From: Scytonematopsis contorta HA4267-MV1
GTDB lineage: Bacteria > Cyanobacteriota > Cyanobacteriia > Cyanobacteriales > Nostocaceae
Assembly (NCBI GenBank): GCA_019359035.1
Contig: JAHHIC010000051.1
Span: 1-64,000, forward strand
Reading direction: 5' to 3'
Length of the DNA stretch: 64,000 bases
Shown: one piece after another, positions 36,180 to 47,200 of the stretch
Position numbering within the stretch: the stretch's first letter is position 1
How the letters are laid out: the number at the start of each line of letters is the position of its first letter
The notes under the pieces: model-generated
What the model was told of the DNA's origin: nothing
What the model saw: the letters and a program-made list of their open reading frames with translations, nothing else
Database searches by the model: none
Translations under genes and position numbers: made by a program

Positions 36180-37433
36180 TCACAATTTAGACTCTTGACC
36201 TTGTGCATTCTTTGGATTAAATACTATGGCATTTCTTCTTTTATTTGGAACATTATTTTGATTTGTTCGGTAAATTTCTTTAGCATTTTTCCAGCGAATT
36301 CCGATATCGTCTTCTGACACATTTAATCTAGATACAACATCCATTAGATTGCCTTCAACTTCTTTTAAAAGCTCTATTAGATTGGGTTTCAAGTCTATGT
36401 CATTATATTGAGAGTTTTTTATCTTTTGTAGCAGTTTCTGATTGGTGTTAATTTCATAACTACTATTTTTATTAATACATTTGTTAATAACATTTTGGAA
36501 TGTCTCTTGACTTTGAAATGCAATACAGTTCTGGATAATTTGCCAAGCAAAATAGATATCAAGGTTTTTTCCTTCGTTACAAAATTCTAATAATATAGTC
36601 TTCAGATTATAATTGAGCATGATATCAGGAACGGGTATTATAGAAGTTTGATTATTAGTTTGAGAAGTACTTTGATTATTAGTTATAGTTGTTATAGTCC
36701 GTTGAATTTTATCCACAGAAATTCCTGTAGAAACTTGACCCTGAACCTCTCCGCCATTTTGCTGCACAACATGGGTCAACTCATGCGCCAGCAATTCCTT
36801 CCCCCCACGAGTATTTGGATTATATTCTCCTTGCTTAAAGAAAATATCTTGACGGGTGGTAAAAGCTTTTGCTTGAATTGCACTATTGAGTTTATCAGCT
36901 TGGCTGTTAGCATGGACTTTTACGCCACCAAAATCGGCGCCAAACTCCTGTTCCATCGGTTGGCGAATATTATCTGGGAGGGGTTGTCCTCCACCTCTTG
37001 ATTGTTGAATTGATGCTTCTAAGTCTGGTGTTGCAGCAACTGACTCTTGGTTATCCGAATAACGTTGTACTGTTGGCTTCATCATCAATTCTTCATCTTC
37101 TGGCAGCATTTCCTCTCGCTGGACTGTCAGTGCCGCTGGCGAATTAATGCGATTTACAACTTGGGAAGCAACTGTATCTGCTTCTTTTTCGTACTTATCT
37201 CCAACGGCGCCGATAGTTAGCTTGGGTTGAATTGACAGTTCGCTCGATAAACCGCTAAATAGTGGCTTTGCTTGAATTGGCTTTTGGGATGAAAGTATTT
37301 GGCTTGTTGCTCTATTACCAATATCGGCTTGCATTTGCAATACTGGATGTGCATCCGATGTTGTATTTGTTGCTGTTTGCGGGGACTGGTTTGTTTTAAC
37401 CGCTTGGGTTTTGCTCAGATGTTGGTGTTTCAT
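36180..37433 (-). CDS. DUF4157 (eCIS core domain) protein, candidate cargo or effector
   Basis: 417 residues. The N-terminal 140 are polar and disordered with IQAKP/IQPK-like repeats. The DUF4157 domain follows (about 145-225), with PLPDNIRQPMEQEFGADFGG and the zinc-type HELTHVVQQ motif. The last about 190 residues are a different, helical domain I do not recognise (VSRLNVSEDDIGIRWKNA). In eCIS clusters DUF4157 proteins are typically toxins or cargo that carry variable C-terminal domains. It lies between the ATPase and the muramidase. Confidence 0.85.
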   Translation of the reverse strand: MKHQHLSKTQAVKTNQSPQTATNTTSDAHPVLQMQADIGNRATSQILSSQKPIQAKPLFSGLSSELSIQPKLTIGAVGDKYEKEADTVASQVVNRINSPAALTVQREEMLPEDEELMMKPTVQRYSDNQESVAATPDLEASIQQSRGGGQPLPDNIRQPMEQEFGADFGGVKVHANSQADKLNSAIQAKAFTTRQDIFFKQGEYNPNTRGGKELLAHELTHVVQQNGGEVQGQVSTGISVDKIQRTITTITNNQSTSQTNNQTSIIPVPDIMLNYNLKTILLEFCNEGKNLDIYFAWQIIQNCIAFQSQETFQNVINKCINKNSSYEINTNQKLLQKIKNSQYNDIDLKPNLIELLKEVEGNLMDVVSRLNVSEDDIGIRWKNAKEIYRTNQNNVPNKRRNAIVFNPKNAQGQESKL

Positions 37434-37474
37434 AGCACTTAGTGTTTTGTAAAATTTAACATAAAGATTGTAAA

Positions 37475-38110
37475 TTAACCCTTCACGGCTTTTTCAAGCA
37501 AAGCGGCTTCAGCTTCTCGACGACGAGCCATACCCTTTTCAGTGTCCTTTCCTTTCCACAAATCCTTCATCGCACGAATTTGTTGGGCAATCCCTTTCAA
37601 ATCTTTCTTTGGTACAAGGTCGCGAATGTTACGCATTTGTAGCCGACTTAGCCCAGAGGGCGTATCTTCCATACTCCCACCCCGATTGTAAACAAGGCTT
37701 ACTAATGCCCCTTGTGCATCTGCTGGTAAATTTTCTAGTCCGGGAAATGCTGTACGTGTGATTTTGTAAAACTTTGGTACAGTTACATTTTGAAACACAT
37801 CCCATGCCATTTCCCAAGGAATAACAATATCTTTGACGCTATCTAAAATATCTTTTGCTTTCACACCTTTTAAACCGCAACATACCTTCAAGCGTTCCAA
37901 TGAAGCTTTGTCTAAGCGCTGCCAATCTTTTAAAAAGTCTGGTTGAGTGTTGTATCCCAAATCATAGCCAACACCAATTGTGATTCCAGATTGGTCCTTG
38001 GGCCACTCTGGATTTTTATAATTCTTCTCATAGCTAGCTTTACCACCAACTTCAAACTCTAGTATCAAATTAATCGCTTTTTCCGAAATTATAGATTTTG
38101 CATCAGGCAT
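37475..38110 (-). CDS. Lysozyme-like muramidase (pesticin/T4-lysozyme type)
   Basis: 211 residues. The N-terminal region has LEFEVGGKASYEK, then DQSGITIGVGYDLG, which matches the catalytic Glu-...-Asp-...-Thr arrangement of T4 lysozyme and pesticin (GxTIGxGxD). A VSLVYNRGG motif follows, as in phage lysozymes. It should cleave peptidoglycan. There is no signal peptide, so it is probably delivered by or attached to the injection system. The gene lies between the tail fibre and the DUF4157 protein. Confidence 0.82.
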   Translation of the reverse strand: MPDAKSIISEKAINLILEFEVGGKASYEKNYKNPEWPKDQSGITIGVGYDLGYNTQPDFLKDWQRLDKASLERLKVCCGLKGVKAKDILDSVKDIVIPWEMAWDVFQNVTVPKFYKITRTAFPGLENLPADAQGALVSLVYNRGGSMEDTPSGLSRLQMRNIRDLVPKKDLKGIAQQIRAMKDLWKGKDTEKGMARRREAEAALLEKAVKG

Positions 38111-38192
38111 AAATTTAACTCAGTAGTAAATTAACAGTATATAGGGAAGAAGACTTTATGTGGAAAACGCTACGTAAAACCTAACCCCCCAA

Positions 38193-38217
38193 CCCCCTTC
38201 CCTCCTAGGGAAGGGGG
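38193..38217. repeat. C-rich/G-rich hairpin repeat, second copy
   Basis: CCCCCTTCCCT (38193-38203) pairs with AGGGAAGGGGG (38207-38217). A second hairpin (CTCCCCT / AGGGGAG) lies at about 38227-38262. They separate the fibre gene from the downstream muramidase and cargo genes and may attenuate transcription. A further small palindrome lies at about 38340-38375. Confidence 0.65.
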
Positions 38218-38417
38218 AGTACAGTTGCTCCCCTATCCTACAAGGAGAGGGGTTAGGGGAGAGGTTTTAAACATGCCGTAAAATAATGGGATTAAGCTTT
38301 GATGCTATTTTCCTGACTGCATTTCCTGTTGGTGTCAAAATTGGCTTGTAGTTGCGCTAAGAGCGTTTTAGCACAACTATAAAAATATTCACTCAGGAAA
38401 ATTAATGTGAGGGAACA

Positions 38418-41400
38418 TTATTTACGCGGTAATAATGATTCGACTTTTTGCTCTAATCTTTCGATGCGTTGTTTTAATGCGTTGTTTTCTGCAATTGAAC
38501 TATCATGCGCTATCTTTAGTTCCTTAATACTTTGCACTAGCAATGAATTAAGCTGTGACATATTGATGCGTTTGTAACTGTCGTCCCCTGTTGTCACCCA
38601 ATCTGGTAATACTTGCTCAATATCCTGAGCAATAAATCCAAATTGTTGTTTTTCTAAATGAGTTTTTGCTTTTGCTTTGATTTTGTTTACCGCTTCTATT
38701 TCTTCTTCACTTCTATCTACGCTATCAGGAAATTCCGCGTCTATATCTTTGAGGAAATAGTTTAAATCTGACCAGTGAAAGGAGACTGGTTTGAGTTTTT
38801 CTAGCGTTGTAAGTGCATTGGTAATAGGCACAATATCTTTCTTTAAGTTAAAGTCAGAAGCAGGAGAATTTTCCAGCTTTTCCCACCAGCTACCATCAGA
38901 TTTCAAAATTGACCATTCTACTGGGTCTTTCTTAGTCGAATGTTTTTGTACGTATCGACAAGTTGAATAAATCGTACCATCTACGTAAACATTACCCTTA
39001 ATATTTAATACATAATCATTTTTACTCGCATCAGTACCAATACCAACTTTACCATTGACTGTTAAATCATCCCATAATTTAACTTTTCTACCTTCCGCAG
39101 TTTTCCTCCCTAAAATCATCAGAGCGTTGAAATTTTTAGAATCATTCTCAATAGCAGCATAACCTTCTTTATTACTTAATCCAGTGTGAACGTGCTCTGT
39201 ATCGGTAAAGTAAATATCCGAATTTCCAGCATGAATAGCACCTCTAACATCCAAACTAGCTTGAGGTTCTGTCGTCCCGATGCCAACTTTACCAGTAAAT
39301 ATTCCATCAGCACCAGTAATCTTGCCACTAGCTTTCAGGTTTCCCTTTACATCTAGCATCTCATCTGGCTTATTCGTCCCAATGCCGACCTTGTTACCTA
39401 GAGGATTAATTGCAAGAGGCCTACTATCATAGGATTGAATCCAGCTATAGTCTCTGTGATAGCCCAATATGAGTTTTTTCGGGCCTAAAACTAAAGTATT
39501 GCCACCCTCAACATCTTGCGACTGATTGATAATTTCTAGTGTTGCTAATGTCCCGATACTGACGTTTCCATTAAAGGTTGCACCACCGCTAGCTTTCAGG
39601 TTTCCTTTAACTTCCAGTTTTTCTGTGGGACTAGCTGTACCAATACCGACGTTGCCACCATCAAGTATATTTAATGCGTCACCTCCATTCTTTGTCGATA
39701 AAGCTAACCGTCCTCCACGATTAGCAATTTCGACACCATTAGTTCCACTGGTCAAAAGTTTTACAGAAGAGTTGGGCTGATTTGAATTGACTGTTAAACC
39801 ACCAAAGATTGGCGTTTGGCAAGGTTGTTGCTCTGTTGTGTATTGTAAAGTTAGTAGTTGATAATAGGTAGTTTTTATTTGGGCGGCATTACCTTTATAG
39901 GGTTGTGATACTTCTATACAACTTGACTGCCCTTGAATAAATAACAGTGCATAGGGATGACGTGCATCTTGTATTACTGATAATGTTGTTTTAGCATTAA
40001 TTTTTTGTAATAATTTTTCTGCTGAATCATCTTTGGGAGGATTGCTGACAGCGTCAAAGCTCCCAACAGCGACTATATCACCAATAGCTGCATTCTCATT
40101 AATCCAATTTGCCCAAGTATTCCATAATAGAATATCAGACCAGACATCATGATGTGCCTTCTTTTTAAAAGTTCCATTGGGATTAAGAATGACTGTATTT
40201 AGCCCTCGGATAGGGTCCATACCCATGACAACATTAGCAATTTTTAAAAATGTGTTATTGCCATCTGGTGAATCAGTTGCTGTCCCTCTTAAATAAATTT
40301 CGTAATTTTCATAAGCAATAGGGTTTCCGCCTGCATATATTGTCCCGGCAACAGTTAAATTATTAGTAAACGACGCATTGGCTGCAGTGATATTGCCACT
40401 GACTTTCAAGTTTCCGCTGTTGACTTCCAGTTTTTCTGTGGGACTAGTTGTACCAATGCCGACGTTGCCACCATCAAGTATATTTAATGCGTCACCTACA
40501 TTCTGTGTGCTAATTGCTAACCGTCCTTCACGATTAGCTATTTCGACGCCATTAGTTCCATTGGTCAAAAGTTCTATAGAAGAGTTGGGTTGATTCGATT
40601 TGACTGTTAGACCATCAAAGATTGGCGTTTGCCAAGGTTGTTGCTCTGTTGTGTATTGTAAAGTTAGTAGCTGATAATAGGTAGTTTTTATTTCGGCGGC
40701 ATTACCTAGATAGGGTTGCAATACTTCTATACAACTTGACTGCCCTTTAATAAATAACAGTGCATAAGGAGTACGTGGAACATTTCCTAATCCTGATAAT
40801 ACTTTTTTAGCATTAATTTTTTGTAATAAAGTTTCTCCTGAACCGCTTTTGGGCACATCCGATATAGCGTCCCAGCTCCCAACAGCGACTATATCACCAG
40901 TATCAGCATTTTTATCAATCCAATCAGCCCAATTATCCCATGTTAGGTTTGGATTATTCCATATATTATGATTTTCCTTCTTTTTAAAAGTTCCATTGGG
41001 GTGAAGAATGACTGTATTTAGCCCTCGGATAGAGTTCATACCCATGTCAACATTGGCAATTTTTAAAAATGTGTCATTGCCACCTGGTGAATCAGATGCT
41101 GTCCCTTTTAAATAAATTTCGTAATTTTCATAAGCAATTGGGTTTCCGCCTGCATATATTGTCTCAGCAACAGTTAAATTACCTTTGATATACTGATTCC
41201 CTTCCACGTTTATGGTTGCTCCTTGGAAACCTATGATAGGAGCTTGCGTGGGGTCGGAAGAAGGCAATCTTACACCAGCATATTTACGGATTTTTTCGTC
41301 ATTTATTATGCTAACAGTATCGCCTTCTATCTTGAGTTTTGCTAAGGGGATGGAGTCGGATTCGTCTGCTTGTGTTTTTAAGGTGAATTTGGGCGATTCC

Positions 41401-41774
41401 TCCCAGCGTCTATTACCTACTATTGTACCTTCTTGGAGTAAAGTTTGCTTTTCGTCATACTGTATTGATAAGGTATATTCACCGTTGCTCAGGTTCGACG
41501 AGCTTATTTGGTTTAATTCTATTGCTCCTGATTTTTCATTTGATAGGATAATCTGTCGCCCTTGTTTGTCTATTGCTGTTCCGCTTGTAATATTGATTCT
41601 TAGCCCATCTAATTTTGTGACAACTAGTCCTTCTGCTATTCCTGGAGAGATGAATAAACGATGGTGACGGCGCTGGCGGTCGCTATGATATTCCTGTTCG
41701 AGTTGAAAGTCGTCTTCAAGCAAATATTGTCCAGGAAAATAGTTGGGGCGCATATCTACATCTTTCTGTGTCAT
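38418..41774 (-). CDS. eCIS tail fibre with duplicated ILEI-like domains and S74 self-cleaving chaperone
   Basis: 1118 residues. The N-terminus (MRPNYFPGQYLLEDDFQLEQ) is a common eCIS/phage fibre attachment segment. A block of about 270 residues occurs twice (about 199-470 and 474-745). Within each, RGLNTVIL, GDIVAVGSWDAIS and PYALLFIKGQSS resemble an ILEI/FAM3-like globular domain. GNVGIGTxSPTEKLEV repeats form the shaft. The C-terminus is a peptidase S74 intramolecular chaperone (SDFNLKKDI with Ser and Lys, QFGFIAQDIEQVLPDW) ending in a coiled coil. The fibre trimer should trim itself after folding. Target recognition is inferred. Confidence 0.86.
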   Translation of the reverse strand: MTQKDVDMRPNYFPGQYLLEDDFQLEQEYHSDRQRRHHRLFISPGIAEGLVVTKLDGLRINITSGTAIDKQGRQIILSNEKSGAIELNQISSSNLSNGEYTLSIQYDEKQTLLQEGTIVGNRRWEESPKFTLKTQADESDSIPLAKLKIEGDTVSIINDEKIRKYAGVRLPSSDPTQAPIIGFQGATINVEGNQYIKGNLTVAETIYAGGNPIAYENYEIYLKGTASDSPGGNDTFLKIANVDMGMNSIRGLNTVILHPNGTFKKKENHNIWNNPNLTWDNWADWIDKNADTGDIVAVGSWDAISDVPKSGSGETLLQKINAKKVLSGLGNVPRTPYALLFIKGQSSCIEVLQPYLGNAAEIKTTYYQLLTLQYTTEQQPWQTPIFDGLTVKSNQPNSSIELLTNGTNGVEIANREGRLAISTQNVGDALNILDGGNVGIGTTSPTEKLEVNSGNLKVSGNITAANASFTNNLTVAGTIYAGGNPIAYENYEIYLRGTATDSPDGNNTFLKIANVVMGMDPIRGLNTVILNPNGTFKKKAHHDVWSDILLWNTWANWINENAAIGDIVAVGSFDAVSNPPKDDSAEKLLQKINAKTTLSVIQDARHPYALLFIQGQSSCIEVSQPYKGNAAQIKTTYYQLLTLQYTTEQQPCQTPIFGGLTVNSNQPNSSVKLLTSGTNGVEIANRGGRLALSTKNGGDALNILDGGNVGIGTASPTEKLEVKGNLKASGGATFNGNVSIGTLATLEIINQSQDVEGGNTLVLGPKKLILGYHRDYSWIQSYDSRPLAINPLGNKVGIGTNKPDEMLDVKGNLKASGKITGADGIFTGKVGIGTTEPQASLDVRGAIHAGNSDIYFTDTEHVHTGLSNKEGYAAIENDSKNFNALMILGRKTAEGRKVKLWDDLTVNGKVGIGTDASKNDYVLNIKGNVYVDGTIYSTCRYVQKHSTKKDPVEWSILKSDGSWWEKLENSPASDFNLKKDIVPITNALTTLEKLKPVSFHWSDLNYFLKDIDAEFPDSVDRSEEEIEAVNKIKAKAKTHLEKQQFGFIAQDIEQVLPDWVTTGDDSYKRINMSQLNSLLVQSIKELKIAHDSSIAENNALKQRIERLEQKVESLLPRK

Positions 41775-41862
41775 TTTTCTTTTCCTACAATTACAATTTT
41801 GGATTTTAGGTTTTAGATTTTGAATTGTTAAACTTTTGTGATTGTCAGTGAGGGATACTATT

Positions 41863-42840
41863 TTAGGTATCAGATTTTAGAGTTGATGTTCCAAGTTTAG
41901 TATTACCCTCAGGTGACTTACCTATTCTCAATGGCGCTGAGAGAGTAAATTCTTCGTCTGTTTTGAACTGCGTACCATTTTGAGAGATGGTGATTTTTCC
42001 TTTAACTGTAGTACTATCCCCGATATTAGCAAGAGTTATATACCATTCCTCTCCTTTCTCTCGTTCTTCAATTGTGTAATTTATAGTTAGTGTTTGTGGA
42101 GAATTAGAACCAACTTTTCGTGCAACTTCTTGTTGAGAATTTTTAATCCTCAGAATAAGAATGCTGTTTGAACTATTCTCGTCGATTTGAATAGTCGCAG
42201 TTAAAGTACCAGACTGTTTTGAATTGATAGAATAAAACAGACCAGTAAGCTGCATAGTTGGCACTAGGATTTTCAATCCATAGTACGTATGAACGGGTTT
42301 TTCTTGGTCTATAATTGCCTTAGCAATTTTTACTTGACTCCAATATTGATTAAGGTCTGGAGTTGGTAAAGTTATTTGAACTTGAAAGTAAAAATCTGGG
42401 TACTTAGGATTCTCAAGGACTTTTAATTTACTAGGTAACTTAGCACTTTCTAAATAAATCTGGAGAATTTTCTCCAAACCAGCTTTAGTACCGCGCAGGC
42501 GATAAAGTGGTACAATTTGCGAAATAAATCGCCGTTTTGTTTCTTCTTCCCAATCATCGCGCAAACTCAAAGCAACCCAACTAGCTAACCAAGGTAAAAA
42601 TTCAACTGGTGCTTGATTTAAGTCTTCTTGATTTGAAATAGGTTTAAAGTAAGTGTAAATCTTGTCAATGGACTCTTCAAGCCCTGGTGAAATTTCATCT
42701 TCGATATTATCAGGAGGAGCAAGACCTGTTAAAATTTGCTCAAATGCTAATAAAAATCTTCCCAAAAAGGCATTTTCCTGAAAACTTGCTGGTAGGTATT
42801 GTATGTAGCTACTTATTTGATTTGAGCGACCGCTAACCAT
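41863..42840 (-). CDS. Tail protein I-like baseplate component
   Basis: 325 residues. The N-terminal half carries the P2 gpI-type signature: [37 protein letters not shown] and [16 protein letters not shown]. The C-terminal third is a beta-rich domain ([10 protein letters not shown] onward) not usual for gpI. It bridges the baseplate wedge and the tail fibre. Its start overlaps the end of the preceding J-type gene by 8 bp, showing translational coupling. Confidence 0.87.
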   Translation of the reverse strand: MVSGRSNQISSYIQYLPASFQENAFLGRFLLAFEQILTGLAPPDNIEDEISPGLEESIDKIYTYFKPISNQEDLNQAPVEFLPWLASWVALSLRDDWEEETKRRFISQIVPLYRLRGTKAGLEKILQIYLESAKLPSKLKVLENPKYPDFYFQVQITLPTPDLNQYWSQVKIAKAIIDQEKPVHTYYGLKILVPTMQLTGLFYSINSKQSGTLTATIQIDENSSNSILILRIKNSQQEVARKVGSNSPQTLTINYTIEEREKGEEWYITLANIGDSTTVKGKITISQNGTQFKTDEEFTLSAPLRIGKSPEGNTKLGTSTLKSDT

Positions 42841-44224
42841 ATCCCAAGCGCTCCTTAATGAAAAAATTGTTTGAATCGATTTCCACTGTAACTAATTCAT
42901 TAGGGTTGAGGTTAATACCAAATAAGCTATTATCAGGGTTTCTCAATTCTCGTTTGTTGTTTAATTGGCATACTACTGTTGTGCCTTGCAAAAATTTTTT
43001 ACCTAAACTTCGGTCTAAAATAAGTTGATTTTCTACTTGGTTAATATCAACAATTTTATAATATCCACGTTGAGAATTTTCTGAACCAATTTTAATTATA
43101 AAACCGCGAGAGAAACCATCTGTATTTTCAACTTTTATTTTATTTACTTCCGGTTGATTGACAGGTAATGTTAATTGCTTAGGTGGCGTTGTTTCCAAAT
43201 CGGTTAATGCAAGCAAACTAATGTCTTCAACATAGTTAACTCCGGGTAAATTACTTAATAAAGTATATAACTCAGAAATGTATATATTATGATTAAAAGG
43301 ATAACCTTTACCCGACCAATAGTTACCTGATGATAATGGGTGAAAGAATTTTTTTACTTCTTCTACTGCCTTTGCTTTTACAGTTGCAGCATTAGCTCCA
43401 TCTATTAAAGATAACATTGCAAAAATGGTTACTTTAACATACGTTGGTGCTACCACATGATGGCGCGCAGTCAGTAGCCTGCGCTGGTCTAAATACGCCC
43501 ATAATACTGTGCGAAGGGCTTCGGATGGGTAGGGTTGTTCTTCATCTGGGGAATCAGGTATAATAAGTAATTTGATATTTGGCGAACTATCTTCCTTCCA
43601 AGATTTTACTCGTTTAATTGGACTTCCTTTCCCAAAAACTTCCAGTAAGCTGTCTGCGGTTAAATTTCCAGTTAAATGAGCAATATTTTGGTTGATATAA
43701 ATATGTTCTTTCTTTATTTTTATATATTCCTTAAGTTTTTCCAGAATATCGCTACTAATTTCCTTTACTGTTGCTGTAGTAATTATATTTTCTATTTCCC
43801 CTTTACTTTGAACATCTAGCTTATCAAAATCATAAATCAAAGGTAATATTTGATTTACTGGAGTTTTTTGCCAGTCTTCCAGTACGAGTTGTTCAAAATC
43901 TGTTGTTGTGACTGCTCGATAGCGTTTCCTTAATTCTAAAATTGTTTGCTGAATCTGAGACTGTAAATCAGCAGATTCTGCTTGTGTCAGCTTATCACTA
44001 CCTGTAAGTAAACTTAAAAAAGTTTGGTAATTTTTATCTGGTAATTGATTCACTCGATAAAGCGACATCTCAGTTAGCCAAGCTAACAACTCAATCAGGA
44101 TAATACCTGTATCGCTGGGATTATGGTCTGTCCATTCTGGATATTCGATTGGGATGCGAGAGCGAGCTTCTGCTACTAAGTCCGCGTAAGTGTGGTCATC
44201 TAAATTAACTAGTGGTAATGTCAT
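42833..44224 (-). CDS. Baseplate J-like protein (Afp12-like)
   Basis: 463 residues. The N-terminal helix bundle has the family motif [20 protein letters not shown], followed by [17 protein letters not shown] second block [16 protein letters not shown] is found in J-type wedge proteins. It forms part of the baseplate wedge with the larger J protein encoded just upstream. Spacing to that gene is 46 bp and the downstream gene overlaps it. Confidence 0.87.
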   Translation of the reverse strand: MTLPLVNLDDHTYADLVAEARSRIPIEYPEWTDHNPSDTGIILIELLAWLTEMSLYRVNQLPDKNYQTFLSLLTGSDKLTQAESADLQSQIQQTILELRKRYRAVTTTDFEQLVLEDWQKTPVNQILPLIYDFDKLDVQSKGEIENIITTATVKEISSDILEKLKEYIKIKKEHIYINQNIAHLTGNLTADSLLEVFGKGSPIKRVKSWKEDSSPNIKLLIIPDSPDEEQPYPSEALRTVLWAYLDQRRLLTARHHVVAPTYVKVTIFAMLSLIDGANAATVKAKAVEEVKKFFHPLSSGNYWSGKGYPFNHNIYISELYTLLSNLPGVNYVEDISLLALTDLETTPPKQLTLPVNQPEVNKIKVENTDGFSRGFIIKIGSENSQRGYYKIVDINQVENQLILDRSLGKKFLQGTTVVCQLNNKRELRNPDNSLFGINLNPNELVTVEIDSNNFFIKERLGYG

Positions 44225-44270
44225 TTTATTCTGGATTTTATGGATAATTTTTGAGGTGGTAATTTAAGTC

Positions 44271-47200
44271 TTATTTAAATTCCTTTTGAAATGGTGTAAT
44301 GGTGTGAGTCCCGGAGTAAATGAGGAATGTGTCGAGTTCTTGGTCTTGATTGGAAAAATCTGATTTCTGTTTGCTATCATTAGTTTTGATATCAATTGAA
44401 CTCACATAATCTACTCCTGGAATTGATTGTAGTAAGGCGTATATATCTGATTTTCTAGGAGTATAACCAAATTCCCATCCTTGGGAGTTTTTACTTCCTG
44501 TTAATGGGTGTAAAAATTCGCTAATTCTTGTTTGTGCATCTGTCATCACTTTATCTGCAGCATCAATTGAAGCTGGTACAATTTCGGCAGTTACTGATAT
44601 TTCCTGCCATTGTGGTGCTGCAATTTCTATTTTTAAGTTATCAGCGGCACGTGCTAAAAGGTAATTTTCTACACATTCAATTAATGCCAAACTTGGTGTA
44701 GGTTTTTTGTCATTGCTATTAGGCACAATTAAGACTATGACTTTACCTGCATTCTTGGCTTTACAGTCATTATGGGCTTTTAAATTTTCTTCGTTTATTT
44801 CTTCTAACCATAGTTTTTCATCGAGGGGGTTGAAGTTCGGAGTCAGAATTTTGACTCGTGCAATATCTGTAGATGCTTCATAAACTAGGTCTTCAAAGTC
44901 TTGAACGGTAACGGCTCTATCCCTATGACGCAAAATTTTCGGTCCCCGTTCTTTAACTCGTTCGATTGATTCTTGGTCTGCACCGCTACCAGCTGCTTCT
45001 AAGTTGGTAACGCTTTCCACAAAGGGAACTGTTGTTTTGAGTTGAGAAATTGTTAGGGCTGGTTTGTTAGCTGCTTTTCCGCCACCAGTAAGGTATACAG
45101 CCATGCGAATATTATTGCGCCCCAGTGGTGGTATCATACCATATTGACCGTCGCCAAATTGTACTTTCCCTGTCAGGTGATTGAGAATATAATGGCGATC
45201 GCGTTTTCCTGTATCGTAAAAATCTTGGACTTCTTGCCATTGCACCCAAATTTGCTTTATTTGTCCTGTTTTATCGCGGATAATAGTTAAAGCATCTTTA
45301 CCATACAAGCTTTCGATACCTTCTTGCTCTTGTAGGGATAAGTTTTCTTGTACCTCCAATCGCAGAGCTTGCAAAACAGGTGTTTGTGTAGTGCTAAAAC
45401 TTTGATTGGGGTTGCCATTACTTGAACCCAACACCTCATTTTTCACAGTTACAGATTGACTTGCCCAGACGGTATTTGTCACAATTCTTCCCAAGCGTGG
45501 CGAAAAGCGAAAAGTGTTTTTGACATGGCGTACTCGCAACCAATAAAACAACTTACCAAATTCCCAGCGCTGTGTAATATTGGCAGATGGGATAAACCGA
45601 ATAATACCTCGTTGGGCAAAGTTGTTAGTTTCATCTTCCACACCAAGACGCTTCCAGCCATTATCCGAGCTAAAATATTCCCAAATTAGCTGCACTGACT
45701 CGTTGGGGTCTAAAATTTGTAATTTAGAATTGTCAAAGACGATTTCTTCTGGAAGTAGCGCTTTTACTTGAAAATAGAGACTATTAGGGCGATTTACACT
45801 AATTTTGTCGAACCCTAAATATAAAGTAGGTTCTTTGTCTTTTGTCGCAGTAAAAGGTTGAAAATTCTTACTTTCCGTTGAGTAAGTGAAATCGTTATAA
45901 CTAAAGCAATCGGACACAGAGCTAGTTTTTTCGTAACTATAACTGAATGTCAATGATTGGATAGATGGTGCCTGATAGGTGGAATTTGTGAAATTTGTGG
46001 AATTTGCAGGCAGTAAAACGACGATAGCTCCCGCTAAATAAGTATTATTCAGGCCAGTTGCAAGGATAATTTTTCCCGACTGGTCGGATTGGATTTCAGT
46101 AATTTCAGTTATTTTAATATCGCTTTGTTGCGTACTGCTATCCCATACAATTTGGATAGTGTCCCCTGGCATAAATCCTCTGACATTTTTAAGACTCAGT
46201 TGTGTAGCATCCTTTTTTGCCTCAGCAGTCAAAGAAGTATGTATATTAAGTATATTGTGTTGATTAATAGTCGCTTGTGTACTATAGTCACCCGAAATAA
46301 TACGAGCGCGAATCCAATTGTTAGTTTCTCCGTTAACCGTAGTTGAGGCTATTTTAGGTAAAGTTATAGTAAAATTAGCTCCCTTATCAGTACAAGTAAA
46401 ATTAGAGGCTATCTGCTTTTTCTCGCTTATCTTGCACTTCTGCCAATCTGTGCCATTCCAAGCTTCCCAAGCAACTTCTACGCTCGCGTCTTTTCTTAAA
46501 TTTAAATCGGGAGTAAGCGTGACATTGAGTGTGATAACTGCACCCTCTACGGCAAAGGCTTCTTTGCTAGCGATGTACAAAGTATCATTAAAGCGCGGTT
46601 GCTCGCCAAAGGGGTAAAAATCTTTGCTGGAGTCGATTTTACTAGTATTAAAAAAACACAAGTCTGGCTTGATAAAGATGCTTTTTACATTGACTTTAAC
46701 ATTAGGTATTTCCGTAATTGTGATGTCATATGGGTGATTTAAGCTAGCACGCAACCAACGTGCTTCTTTATTATTAATATTAAAAAGTGCAGGAGTTGCA
46801 CAGCCTTTAATTTCTTTAAAATCTACTGAGTACTCCTGCTTATTATACTTGTGATTCTCAATCGATAGCGATTCCCATAAATTACCATTCCTGCAAGACC
46901 AAGTAATCTTTTCTAGAATTGTTTTTTGATTCTCAGCATTGTTTGGTAATTTTAATGTCAGTGTTAAAGTTTTGTTTCCCGGTAAAGCCAAAAGATTATC
47001 GCAAGCAAGGTAAAGATGATGCTCTATGGGTTCTTTCCCCACAAAAACTTCAAAACCCTTTTCTGTTTTACCTTCTTTCGCATCCGAGGTACATTCGCTA
47101 TATTTGTCTGTGTCTTTGTCTGTCTTTGGCTGACGAACAAACACTGCTTGCAGTTGCCCTTTTGTTACCACCAGTTCGCGGTCTGTCTCAAATATAACTT

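Noticed and set aside
41212-41667. A 151-codon plus-strand open frame inside the tail fibre gene
   Set aside because: Antisense shadow of the fibre N-terminus, with no recognisable domain.
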